Assembly (NCBI RefSeq): GCF_050003625.1
Contig: NC_134401.1
Span: 91,552,852-91,616,851, forward strand
Direction of reading: 5' to 3'
From: Haematobia irritans
Lineage: Eukaryota > Arthropoda > Insecta > Diptera > Muscidae
Length of the DNA: 64,000 nucleotides
The notes under the pieces were generated by a model. That model did not search any database. It saw only the letters and a list, made by a program, of their open reading frames with translations, and had not been told where the DNA came from. The position numbers were made by a program, and so were the translations under genes. Shown here piece by piece: positions 23,236-34,130 of this stretch. The stretch's first letter is position 1, and each line of letters starts with the position of its first letter.

Positions 23236-24392
23236 TTATTTTTCAATGTAATCTCCTGAAACTTCAATACACTTAGTCCAACGCTTTCCTAGCAATTCTA
23301 TCCCTTGATTAAAATAGTTTTCCTCAAAGTCTTCAAAATAGTGGTTTACAACTGTAATTGCATCTTCATTTGAGGTAAAACGCTTACCAGCAAGGATCTT
23401 TTTTAGATTTGGGAACAAGTAAAAGTCACTGGGAGCTAAATCAGGAGAATAAGGTGGGTGGTCAAGCAACTCGTACTTTAATTCGTTGATTCTAGCCATT
23501 GTGCGCTGGTGCGTTGTCTTGATGAAAAATTATTTTTTTTTGTTGTAAGCCGGGACGTTTTTCTCGAATTTGTACATTTAATTGATCCAAAAGGTTGCAA
23601 TAGTACTCTGAATTTATTGTTTTACCCTTTTGCAGATAGTCAATCAATAAAATAACTTTGAAGTCCCAAAAAACCGTTGCCATAACCTTACCAGCCGGTT
23701 GAATTGTTTTTGCCTTCTTTGGGGCACATGAAATCGGGCAGCACTCAGTGATAAGAGAGAAGTTCACCCATGTGGTATCACAATGGGCTGAATAGTCTAA
23801 GTGAGTCTGATACATCGGGCTGCCACCTAACCTAACCTTGGGGCATTTCCTCCAGCTTCAGTCCATTGTTTGGATTGTTCTTTTGTCTCTGGAGTATAAT
23901 GGTCGATCCATGTCTCATCAAGAGTTATGCAACGACGCTTAAAATCCATTTTATTTCGCTTAAAACGATCCAAACAAACTTGAGAAATGTTCATTCTTAT
24001 GCGTTTTTGATCGACTGTTAACAAATGCGGCACCCACCTTGGAGAAAGTTTTTTCATCTGTAGTTCTTCATGCAAAATTAAATGGACTCGATCATTTGAG
24101 ATGCCCATTATATTAGCAATTTCCCGCACTTTTATTCGTCGATCATTTAATACCATATCATGCACTTTGGCTACAATTTCTGTTGTTGTTGCTGTTTTTG
24201 GACGTCCACTACGTGGTTCATTTTCAATGCTTGTACGACCACGTTTAAATTCAGCAACCCAATTTTTTTTACTGTTGCATATGAAGGAGCACTTTCACCG
24301 AACACATTCACCTCATCATTATGAATTTCTTGTCCCGATAAACCTTTTTTATGTACATATTTAATGACAGCACGCATTTCTAATTTTTCCAT
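23236..24392 (-). pseudogene. mariner transposase, broken by frameshifts and a SINE
   Basis: Four frame-separated pieces cover nearly the whole enzyme. First, MEKLEMRAVIKYVHKKGLSG (N-terminal HTH) runs into a poly-Gln stretch, where frame is lost. Second, MVLNDRRIKVREIANIMGIS to the first catalytic motif TLDETWIDHYTPET. Third, after the SINE, AGKVMATVFWDF to FHQDNAPAHNG (second Asp). Fourth, ELLDHPPYSPDLAPSDFYLF (third Asp) to the end at 23236. Frame breaks lie near 24290, at the SINE (23727-23837) and near 23495. It differs clearly from the Himar1 relic, so it belongs to another mariner subfamily that I cannot name safely. Not functional. Confidence 0.85.
23727..23837 (+). mobile_element. 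5'-truncated SINE fragment with 8-bp target duplication
   Basis: 111-bp insert reading CATGAAATCGGGCAGCACTC to CCACCTAACCTAACC, flanked by TTGGGGCA at 23719-23726 and 23838-23845. The 5' truncation, direct duplication and simple CCTAA-type tail fit LINE-assisted retroposition. It is the 3' portion of the SINE seen at 35653. Confidence 0.85.
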
Positions 24393-25612
24393 TGTAAAAA
24401 AATTGCGGATGCGTCTTTTTTGAACACCTGTTTCTATATGAAGGAGTTGCCAGATCGAAACAAAATTTAATATGTTTTCATAACAGAGATGGAAGTTTCC
24501 AAAACACTTAACTTTTTTCTGTTTATACTTTTTTCTGTTTATACTATTGGTCTAAGACCCCATAAAGTACATATATTCTGAGTCGTGGTGAAATTCTGAG
24601 TCGATCTAGCGATGTCCGTCCGTCCGTCTGTTGAAATCACGCTAACTTCCGAACGAAACTAGCTATCGACTTGAAACTTGGCACAAGTAGTTGTTATTGA
24701 TGTAGGTCGGATGGTATTGCAATTGGGCCATATCGGTCCACTTTTACGTATAGCCCCCATATAAACGGACTCCCAAATTTAGTTTACGGATCCTCTAAGA
24801 GAAGCAAATTTCATCCGATCCGGCTGAAATATGGTAAATGGTGTTAGTATATGGTCTCCAACAACTATGCAAAAATTGGTCCACATCGGTCCATAACTAT
24901 ATATAGCCCCCAAATAAACCGATCCCCCGATTTGGCTTGCGGAACCTCTAAGAGAAACAAATTTCATGTGATTCAGCTGAAATTTGGTACATGGTGTAAG
25001 TATACGGTCTCTAACAACTCCTCCGGTGCCTTTTGGAGAAGCAAAATTCATCCGATCTGGTTGAAACTTGGTACGTGGTGGTAGTATATGATATTTAACA
25101 ACCATGCCAAAAGCAGTCCATAATCATTTATAGTCCCCATATAAACCGATCCCGAGGTTTGGTTTTGGAGCCTCTTGGAGGAGCAAATTTCATCCGAGTA
25201 CATTGTGCTAGTATATGGCCGTTAACAACCATGCTTAACTAGGTCCATATCGGTCTATAGTTATATATAGCCCTCAGATAAATCGATCCCCCAACACACA
25301 AAAATTGGTCCATATCAAGTTCATAATTGTATATAGCCCCCATATAAGCGACCCCCATATTTCAATTCTGGCTTTCTACGTTCCGTGTCCATATCGATTC
25401 GTAATTATTTGTAGGCGTACCTATATATACCTTTTTGTCTAATATATACCACGTATGGACTAACTCACAATTTAGAAAACGATGTTAAGAAGTTTTAAGA
25501 AACCAAAACCCAAGTAATTCGATTGTGGGTGACAGTCTTTCGTAGAAGACCAATCCATGGTGGAGGGTACATAAGATTCGGCCTGGCCGAACTTACGGCC
25601 ATATATGCTTGT

Positions 25613-26068
25613 TTATAACTCGCTTTTTTCATATTTTTAATGGGAAATTTAATTTTTTTTTTGTTTTAAATAGGTTAAAAACAGATTAAGAATTAATAAA
25701 ATGATACAAATTATTTAAATTTTGCCGAAAAAAATGTTAAATCTATTCCAGAAATCTTGCGAGTTTTTGAAAATATTTAATTTGAAAAGTTCCATATAAG
25801 GGTAAGAATGCATTAAAATTCGTAAAAAATTTAAAAATTTATTTATTTGACAAACTATCACAAATTTTTTTATTTCACATCCAAAACACTGAATTCGCAT
25901 CACACCTTAAGAAGTGATGCAAATTCAGTGCAACGGCTACTGATATGGTGGACATGCGTCCTATGACAAGCCCATGTTAAATTCATCGCTTCTGTGCCAA
26001 TTTTGCACCACTTCCGGATCCAATAAGAACATTTTCACTACTTTTTTGGAGACGTGTTTTTTGCTGGG
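25613..26068 (+). mobile_element. Longer MITE: AT-rich half plus GAAGTGATGCAAATTCAGTG half
   Basis: The left half (25613-25890) is AT-rich with TAATGGGAAATTTAATTTTT and TCGAAAAA-type phrases. The right half is the ~180-bp repeat ending TTTTTTGCTGGGA. The same two halves in the same order recur at 33414-33848 and, split by a rolling-circle element, at 59560-61483. They therefore form one element of about 450 bp. Confidence 0.65.
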
Positions 26069-27149
26069 ATTTTTGTAAAGATCTAAACTCGATATTTAGG
26101 CCAGACAGGGATAGCTTTTGTGGGAGCGATAGTGTTTGCGGATTATACAAAAATAAGAAAAACGGCAATAGCGGTTAGTAATTCATTTTGGTTTTTGGAA
26201 GACATGTGATTTGTCTTCCAAAAATCGAATCACCGACCTTCAGCGAAATTGAAGAGGCTAGCCATTCAAAAATAACATTTTGTTCTAGGAGGTGATCATA
26301 TTCCATCTCTGCGCGTAACTTACAAAGGTTTAAGAGATCGTCTACAAATTGCGAAAAGCAAATATGTGTACAGAGGGACAGACACCAAGGGGCTATCATA
26401 AATGTCATATAATGTTCTCCCATAATATTATGGTAATTACCGTAGATTCCTCGCTTGTGTTATCATTTAAATTAAATATATTTCTAATCTAAGCCAATTA
26501 GTATTTGATGTTGGGTTAGCACTATAAACCATTTGCTGTGTTGGTCAAAATACAAAATGCCACCATTAGCAATTGGATATTTGCCCATTGGACCGCAAAA
26601 AAAATGTCAAAAGGCCAGAAAATTTTTCGTGTACGCTCCATTGACTTGCTGTATAAAATTTTATTAAAACACTTTGCTGTGTGTGTGTGTGTGTCTATGC
26701 AATGATGAGTTTGTGTTTACATATGGGCAATTTTTTGGTCGGAAAAGTGGCCAACTAAAAGTCAGGCATATATATTTCATGAAATGAGCTTGTTTTGTGT
26801 TTAGAAAAATTAATTCAATAAAGGAAAACTAATTTCCATTTTGTATATGAAAACCAAGTAACTATGCATACGAGTATATGACCGTAAGATGACCTATTTA
26901 GCAGGTTACTGGAAATAATACATGAAATTTGAATTTGGATAATACATTGAAAGTTAAATTTCTGCACATGGAAACTGCATGGGATTTTGTATTTGTAAGA
27001 ACGGCTTTTGTTCGATTTTTAGAGGAAACTAGGAAAATCGAAAGAAATGCCGCCTTTTATATGAATTGAAATCTAAATTCTGAGGAGGTCTTTCTATATG
27101 GGGTGTATACCAAAAGCATAAACCTATACAAATCATATTGAGCACACCT
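26069..27149. other. No gene recognised; short (GT)n
   Basis: Mostly unrepetitive AT-rich sequence, probably intergenic or intronic. A (TG)n run of about 8 units lies at 26679-26694. No conserved reading frame is evident. Confidence 0.5.
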
Positions 27150-27760
27150 ATTTTTATACCCTCCCTGAGGTATATTAACTTTGTAATTCCGTTTGTAACA
27201 CATCGAAATATTGGTCTAAGATCCCATCCCATCGCATAAGATCCCCATAAGATCCCATCCCATCTGAGTCGTGTTGAAATTCTGAATCGATCTAAGCATG
27301 TCCGTCCGTTTGTTGAAATCACAATAACTTCCGAATGAAACAGGCTATCGACGTGAAATTTGTCACAAGTAATTGTTATTGATGTAGGTCGGATGGTATT
27401 GCAAATGGGCCATATCGGACCACTTTTACGTATAACCCCCATATAAACCGACACCCAGATTTGGCTCGCGCAGCCTCTTAGAGGAGCAAATTTCATTCGA
27501 TTCGGTTCGAATTTGGTACGTTGTTCTAGTATACGAGTATAGCCGCTAACAACAAAATTGATCCATATCGGTCTATAGTTATATATAACCCCCCAGATAA
27601 ACCGATCTCCAATCACACAAAAATTGGTTCATAACAGTTCATAATTGTATATATGGACCATATGAAGCGACCTCCATACTTCACTTCTCCCTCTCTAATT
27701 ACCGCGCAAAATTTCATATCGGATCGTAATTACTTACAGACTCCCCATATAAACCGATCA
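27150..27760 (-). mobile_element. Type B DINE-1-like fragment
   Basis: TTTTTATACCCTCCCTGAGG, then a duplicated GATCCCATCCCAT stretch (27228-27262), a GTCY remnant (TGTCCGTCCGTTTGTTG) and about two type B units to 27750. No hairpin end. Confidence 0.6.
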
Positions 27761-27859
27761 AGAACTAATTTATACCCTCCACCATAGGATGGGGGTACAT
27801 TAACTTTGTCATTCGGTTTGTAACACATCGAAATATTGCTATAAGACCCCATAAAGTAT

Positions 27860-28159
<300 letters not shown>

Positions 28160-28706
28160 TTCTGAGTCGATCTACGCATGTCCGTCCGTCCGTCCGTCTG
28201 TTGAAATCACGCTAACTTCCGAACGAAACAAGCTATCGACTTGAAATGTGGCACAAGTAGTTGTAGGTCAGATGGTATTGCAAATGGGCCATATCGGTCC
28301 ACTTTTACGTATAGCCCCCATAAAAAACTACCCCCAGATTTGGCTTGCGGAGCCTCAAAGAGAAACAAATTTCATTCGATCCGCCTGAAATTTGGTACAT
28401 GGTGTTGGTATATGGTCTCTAACAACCATACAAAAATTGGTCCACATAGGTTCATAATTGTATATAGCCCCCATATAAACCAATCCCCAGATTTGGCTTG
28501 CGGAGCCTCAATGAGAAGCAAATTTCGTCCGATCCGGCTGAAATTTGATAATGGTGTTGGTATATGATCTCTAACAACCGTGCCAGAATTAGTCCATATC
28601 GGTCCATAATTATATATAGCTCCCATATAAACCGTTCTCCAGATTTGGCTTGCGGAGCCTCAAAGAGAAACAAATTCCATCCGATCCGCCTGAAATTTGG
28701 TACATG

Positions 28707-29661
28707 CACCCTCACAAAAAATCGCTTCTGTAACATATACTCCCAAACATATTTTGCTTCAAGCATATACATTTTTGGGTATTGCCCAAACATTTATATG
28801 TTTGATCTCTACCAATATATAATATGTTTGAAAGCATATTGGTCTAAACAATATATGTTTGGGTAGTCTAAGTTCCAAACATTTTGTATTTTTGCATCCA
28901 AATTCAATAATGTTGTCTTCCAAAAAACAATATGTTATTATGTGACCATATAATATGTTTGGAAGCATTTTGCACCCAAAAATATTATATGCTTAAAAAA
29001 AATTCTCCCAAACAATATTGTGCTCAAAATTTTATTTATTTATTTACAATCATAATGAATTATGAAAATAAACAGGTAATATAGGTGCTAACAACACAGG
29101 TTTTCGACCTGAATGCTCAAAATTTTGTTTCTGCCCAATTGTATATTCCCCGACATCTTTCTCACTTCAACGAGATTTTTTAGTTCTTAGCACCTTTTTC
29201 TGTAATACAAACATTGTAGAAGAAATTATTCAATTTTATAATTTTTTTTTTATTTTAATTTTACCTTTTGGCGGACGGGGATTCGAACAGCGGACCACAC
29301 AGTTTGTAAGGATCAAAGAAGTAGCTTATCAATTGCCCAAGGAAAAATAAAATGTTAATTTTGTAATAACAAGCAACAACCACCAACTTAATTCAATATC
29401 GCTCCCTGTTAAATAGCGCTCCAAGCTACTAAACACATATATGTTTATAGGCTATTTCTAAATTAATATATGTTTGCATCCAAGCATATTATATTTACAA
29501 ACATAATATGTTCTAACATATTAACATATATGTCCCAAACATGTTATGCTAGTTTATGAACATTATATGCTTGCACTCAAAAATATTGTGTTTAAAAATT
29601 TGTGTTCCAAACCTATAATGTTTATAGCCAAACATATGAAAAACAGTCTTTTTCATCCGTG
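28707..29661 (+). mobile_element. TA-type MITE, family T2, with a tRNA-like module
   Basis: 955-bp element, CACCCTCACAAAAAATCGCT at the left and GTCTTTTTCATCCGTG at the right, inserted in a type B unit. The interrupted phrase GGTACA-TG-GTGTTAG is restored if TG is the duplicated dinucleotide. The interior is studded with CAAACATAT/ATATGTTTG motifs in both orientations and holds a tRNA-like module at 29271-29338. An inverted copy is at 51191-52165. Confidence 0.85.
29271..29338 (-). other. tRNA-like module in T2 MITE
   Basis: On the minus strand it ends CTGTTCGAATCCCCGTCCGC, which contains a B-box-like GTTCGAATCCC. The A-box is weak and acceptor pairing is absent, so this is not a functional tRNA gene. 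Confidence 0.6.
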
Positions 29662-30094
29662 TGGTGTTAGTATATGGTCTTTAATAACCATGCAAAAATT
29701 GGTCCACATCGGTTCATAATTATATATACGCCCCATATAAACCGACCCCCAGTTTGGCTTGCGTGTCCCTAAGAGGAGCAAATTTCGTCCAATCCGGTTG
29801 AAATTTGGAACATGGTGTTAGTATATGATCTCTAACAACCGTTGCAGAATTGGTCCATATAAATATATATAGGCCCCATATTAACCGTTCTCCAGATTTG
29901 ACCTCCGGAGCCTCTTGGAGGAGCAAAATTCATCCGATCCGGTTCAAATTTAGAACGTGGTGTTAGTATATGGCCGCTAACAACCATACCAAAATTGGTC
30001 CATATCACTCTATAGTTATATATAGCCGATCTCCAATTACACAAAAATTGGTCCATATCGGTTGATAATCATGGTTGCCACTCAAGCAAAAAAG

Positions 30095-30979
30095 AATCTA
30101 CCAAAATTTTATTTCTATGGAAAATTTTGCCAAATTTTATTTCTATAGAATATTTTGTCAAAATTTTATTTCTATACAAAATTTTGTCAAAATTTCATTT
30201 CTATAGAAAATTTTGTTAAAATTTTATTTCTATAGAAAATTTTGTTAAAATTTTATTTCTATAGAAAATTTTATCAAAATTTCATTTCTATACACACAAA
30301 AAATTTTTTCTCTGATTTAATCACGAAATTAATTGATCCAATTAATTTTTTTATTGAAACGTCTTCAATCACGAAAATGATAGTATCAATCACAGTTTTA
30401 ATTGGGCATAGAAAAAATTCTTGATTAAAAATTAATTGATTTTTTCAGCAAAATTCAATTAATTTTTTAATTGATTCAATTAAAAATTTAATTGATGTTG
30501 ATTGCAAAACGCAATTAATTTATTAAGGTAACTATTTTTAAAAAGGTAACTATTTTTAATTACTTAGTTAGATTGGCTTAGAGTTTTTATTTGGATTAAC
30601 AAATGATTGTTTGAAATACATTTTTAATTAAAAAAGTAAAAAAAAAATCAGCACTTTTTTTAACTGAATTAGTCTTCCGAATTTGATTAAAAAGTTAATT
30701 GTATCAATTAATTTTTTAATTAAACATTTTAAAAATTTCAATCATTGACTTAATTAACTTAATGTTTCTATCATGATTAAAAAGTTAATTGTATCAATTA
30801 ATTTATTAATTGAAAAAATTTTCAACTTCAATTAACTTTTTAATTGGAAATATTTTGGTGATATTTTTTTCTGTGTAGAAAATTTTGTTAACATTTTATT
30901 TCTATAGAAAATTTTATCAAAATTTCATTTCTATAAAAAATGTGTCAAAACTTTATTTCTATAGAAAATTTTGTCAAAC
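30095..30979 (-). repeat. 29-bp minisatellite, split by a MITE
   Basis: Units of TTTTATTTCTATAGAAAATT + TTGTCAAAA at 30095-30292 and 30876-30979. Confidence 0.85.
30293..30875. mobile_element. 583-bp TA-target MITE rich in AATTAATT
   Basis: Ends CACACAAAAAATTTTTTCTC and GATATTTTTTTCTGTG, with TA on both sides (30291-30292, 30876-30877). Because it sits inside a 29-bp repeat, the empty site TTTCTATAGAAAATTTTG is known exactly from neighbouring units. The interior repeats AATTAATTTTTTAATTG-type palindromic phrases many times. No coding potential. Confidence 0.88.
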
Positions 30980-31311
30980 TACACGCAAAGAAAAAAAAAC
31001 GTTTGGAAAACGTGTACCGAAAACGTGTTTCTTTTGTTAGAGTTTTTTGAATTGCTTCGAAAAGTATACACTTTTATCACCAAAAAAAATTCGTTTGTTA
31101 AAAAAATTTTATTTTTTCAATAAAAAAGTTATTTTTGAACCAACAACACAGTCCATTTCGTTTATATCAAACACTGTTCTTTTCTGAGTTTAGGTCTTTA
31201 ATAAGACACATTTTACAGTTCATAGTAAAAATTTAATATAGTAGAATGTAGCGTTGAAAATTTTTTCGGAATCTTCCGACCATATCTGGAATATATGTAA
31301 AAAAAAAACTT

Positions 31312-31384
31312 TGGTCGAACCAGTGATCGAACCCACGACCCTTGGCATGCAAGTCGGACGTAGCAACCACTGCTCCACGGTGCC
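31312..31384 (-). other. tRNA-like module 2 (tRNA-Ala-like), T1 MITE copy 1
   Basis: Reads GGTGGAGCAGTGG-type D-arm sequence, then ACTTGCATGCCAAGGGTCGT and a B-box GGTTCGATC, followed at once by a run of T (a Pol III terminator). It resembles a tRNA-Ala(TGC) from anticodon arm to T-arm. In this copy the last B-box bases are altered. Confidence 0.65.
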
Positions 31385-31497
31385 CAACTAAATGTATTTT
31401 TCTGTTAAATAAACTTTGTTTAATCGGCTCGTGGGCGCCGCAAGCTATGCTATATAAATATAACTTATATGGGTAATTGTCTATTGATGACAATAAC

Positions 31498-31570
31498 GGC
31501 TACATAGCTCAGTGGATAATGTGTTGGCTTACAAATTGCATGGTCCGCGGTTCGATTCTCCGTCCAGGCG
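31498..31570 (+). other. tRNA-like module 1, T1 MITE copy 1
   Basis: A-box TAGCTCAGTGG at 31505-31515 and B-box GGTTCGATTCT at 31549-31559, spaced as in a tRNA gene. The acceptor stem does not pair and the anticodon arm is poor. It is read as a Pol III promoter-bearing relic, not a tRNA. Confidence 0.7.
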
Positions 31571-31851
31571 AAAGGTAAAAAAAAAATTTAATTAATAAAA
31601 TCGTATAATTGCAATTAGCTAGAAAAAAATTAAATGCAATTAGCTAGAAAAAATTTTTTTTTGAGGTAGTCTTTATGAAATTGTTTTTACATCCTGGAAA
31701 AGAATAAAAGTTCATCACAAAAAGTATATACTTTTCTTCCAAATACACTTCCTTTCAACGAAAAGCAAATGAGAAACGAACTTTGTTTGTCTAAAATTTC
31801 GTTTGGGAGGAAAGAATTATTTTTTTGCGTGTACGTATTTAATCGATCTTT

Positions 31852-33413
31852 TTATACCCACCACCATAGAATGGTGACGGGGGTATAATAAGTTTGTCAT
31901 TCCGTTTGTAACACATCGAAATATCGATTTCCGACTATATAAAGTATATATTCTTAATCAGGGAGAAATTCTAAGACGATATAACGATGTCCGTCTGTCT
32001 GTCCGTCTGTCTGGCTGTCTGTCTGTCTGTTGTAATCACACTACAGTCTTCAATAATGAAGCAATCGTGCTGAAATTTTGCACAAACTCGTATTTTGTCT
32101 GCAGGCAGGTTAAGTTCGAAGATGGGCTATATCGGTCCAGGTTTTGATATAGTCCCCATTTAAACCGACCTTCCGATTTGGGGTCTTGGGCTTATAGAAA
32201 TCGTAGTTTTTATCCAATTTGCCTGAAATTGTAAATCTAGAGGTATTGTAGGACCACAAATACGTGTGCCAAAATTGTGAGTATCGGTCCATGTTTTGGT
32301 ATGGTCCCCATGGCTTATAGAAACCGTAGTTTTTATCCAATTTGTAATTTGAAATTGGAAATCTAGAGGTATTTTAGGACCATAAAGAGGTGTGCCGAAA
32401 ATGGTGGGTATCGGTCCATATTTTAGTATAGCCCCCATATAGACCTATCTCCCGATTTTACTTCTTTGGCTTATAGAAACCGCAGTTTTTATTCAATTTA
32501 CCTGAAATTGGAAATCTAGAGGTATTGTAGCACCACAAATACGTGTGCCAAAAATTGTGAGTATCGGTCCATATTTTGGTATAGCCCCCATATAAAACGA
32601 CCTCCCGATTTTGGGTCTTGGGCTTATAGAAACCGTAGTTTCTATCCAATTTGTCTGAAATTGGATATCTTGAGGTATTTTAGGACCATAAGAGGTGTGC
32701 CGAAAATGGTGAGTATCGGTCCATATTTTGGTATAGCCCCCATATAGACCGATTTTCCGATTTTACTTCTTGGGCTTCTAGAATCCGAAGTTTTTATCCT
32801 ATTTGCCTGAAATTGGAAATCTAGAGGTTTTTTCGTGTCATAAAGAGGTGTGCCGAAAACGGTGAGTATCGGTCCATATTTTAGTATAGCCCCCATAAGA
32901 ACGATCTCCCGATTTAACTCCTTGGGTTTCTAGAAACCGTAGTTTTTATCTGATTTGCCTGAAATTGTAAATATTCTGGTATTTTAGGCTCACAAAAACG
33001 TGTATCGGATTAAGTTTTTATCGGTCCATTTGGTAATGCCTCCATATAGACCGGCTTCACTTCTTGAGGGTGTAGAAGGCGCACTGATCATGAAAATTGC
33101 TTGAAACTCAATGTAAAATTTCCAGATTTTACTTCTACAGATTTAATATTTCAAATCAAGACGTTATTTTATAATTTTCTTGCACACTTACAAGAGATGT
33201 TAATGATTCCTCTAACACTCAAACAAAAATGGTCCTTATAAATCCAGAATCTGATATAGTCCTCATAGGTAAAATCTTTAAATTTATCTTCGGGAAGTGC
33301 CCTCAAGTCCTCAAGCCCTCCTGAAATTTCAAAGGAAACCCTAATATTTGGTTCATGGTGGTGGGTATTTAAGATTCGGTCCGGCCGAACTTAGTGCTGT
33401 ATATACTTGTTAT
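31852..33413 (-). mobile_element. Type C DINE-1-like element, complete
   Basis: From TATACCCACCACCATAGAAT through a GTCY core (31988-32030, GTCTGTCTGTCCGTCTGTC) and ~153-bp units (anchors 32437, 32590, 32742, 32895). Ends in the hairpin TTCGGTCCGGCCGAA and TATATACTTGTT at 33413. Units carry GAAATCTAGAGGTATTTTAG-like and GGTATAGCCCCCATATAGAC phrases. Non-coding. Confidence 0.72.
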
Positions 33414-33848
33414 AACTTGATTTGATTAGGGTAATTTTAACTTTTTTCTTTCAAATTAAAAAGAGAGTAAGAATTTATAAAATGGTACAAATAAATTAAA
33501 TTTTGTCGAAAAAAATGCTAAATCCAATCTGAAAAATTGTGCATTTTTGAAAATATTTAAGGTCAAATGTTTCCGACAAGCATTAGAATCCATTAAAAAT
33601 TATAAAAAATTATAAAAATTATTTATTTGCCAAAATATCACAATTTTTTTTAATTTACATCCAAAACATTGAATTCGGATCACACTTAAAGAAGTGATGC
33701 AAATTCAGTGCAACGGCTGTTGAAATGGAGGACTTCCGTCCTATGACAAGCCCATGTTAAATTCATCGCTTCTGCGTAAATTTTGCACCACTTCCAGATC
33801 CAAAAAGAACATTTTCATTACTTTTTTGGCGACGCTTTTTTTGCTGGG
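33414..33848 (+). mobile_element. Longer MITE, second copy
   Basis: Same two-part element as 25613-26068. It serves as the unoccupied reference for the rolling-circle insertion at 59698: its AATCTGAAAAATTGTGCA phrase near 33527 is intact. Confidence 0.65.
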
Positions 33849-34130
33849 TATAGCCCAAAACATGGACCGGTCCATTCTTTCTTGTACATTTACAAGAGAT
33901 GTTAAAGATTTCTCTAAAACTCTAGCGAAAATGGTTCTTATAAATCCAGAGTCTGATATAGTCTTCATATGTAAAATCTTTAAATTTACCTTCGGGAAGT
34001 GTACTGGTTGAACTGCTCTGCTTGATCTGCCCTCATACCCCCTGAAATTTCAAAGGAAACCCTAATATTTGATTCGTGGCGGTGGGTATTTAAGATTCGG
34101 CCCGCCGAACTTAAGTCCGTATATACTTGT
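33849..34130 (-). repeat. Type C end fragment
   Basis: TATAGCCCAAAACATGGACC to the hairpin GGCCCGCCGAACTTAAGTCC and TATATACTTGTT. The unit array is lost. Confidence 0.6.

Larger units (their letters stand above)
23191..24541 (-). mobile_element. Decayed mariner (DD34D) element with a nested SINE fragment
   Basis: Starts CGAGGGCGGTTAGGAAAAAG after TATATATA and ends near CTTAACTTTTTTCTGTTTAT before TA. The ends are only loosely complementary, so the right terminus is eroded. The minus strand carries a broken mariner transposase. Confidence 0.75.
23122..25612 (-). mobile_element. Type B DINE-1-like element(s), interrupted by a mariner
   Basis: The left part (23122-23190) carries TTAACTTTGTCATTCCG and GACCCTATAAAGTATATA. 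After the mariner the phrase GGTCTAAGACCCCATAAAGT is repeated, so the flanks overlap and two type B copies may have been joined. GTCY remnant at about 24615-24630, type B units to 25340, and the terminal hairpin GGCCTGGCC ... TATATGCTTGTT at 25575-25612. Confidence 0.65.
30982..31831 (+). mobile_element. TA-target MITE, family T1, copy 1, with two divergent tRNA-like modules
   Basis: 850-bp element. Ends CACGCAAAGAAAAAAAAACG and ATTTTTTTGCGTG, flanked by TA (30980-30981, 31832-31833). Contains two back-to-back tRNA-like modules (31312-31384 minus, 31498-31570 plus). The rest includes GTTTGGAAAACGTGTACCGA near one end and TTTTCGTTTGGGAGG-like sequence near the other. No transposase. The TA target and ends suggest mobilisation by a Tc1/mariner-type enzyme. 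Other copies: 54422-56459 and 61562-62470. Confidence 0.88.

Noticed and set aside
31498..31570. Functional tRNA genes in the T1/T2 MITEs
   Set aside because: A- and B-boxes are present but acceptor stems do not pair and anticodon arms are poor. They are repeated with the MITE, so they are annotated as tRNA-like modules only.
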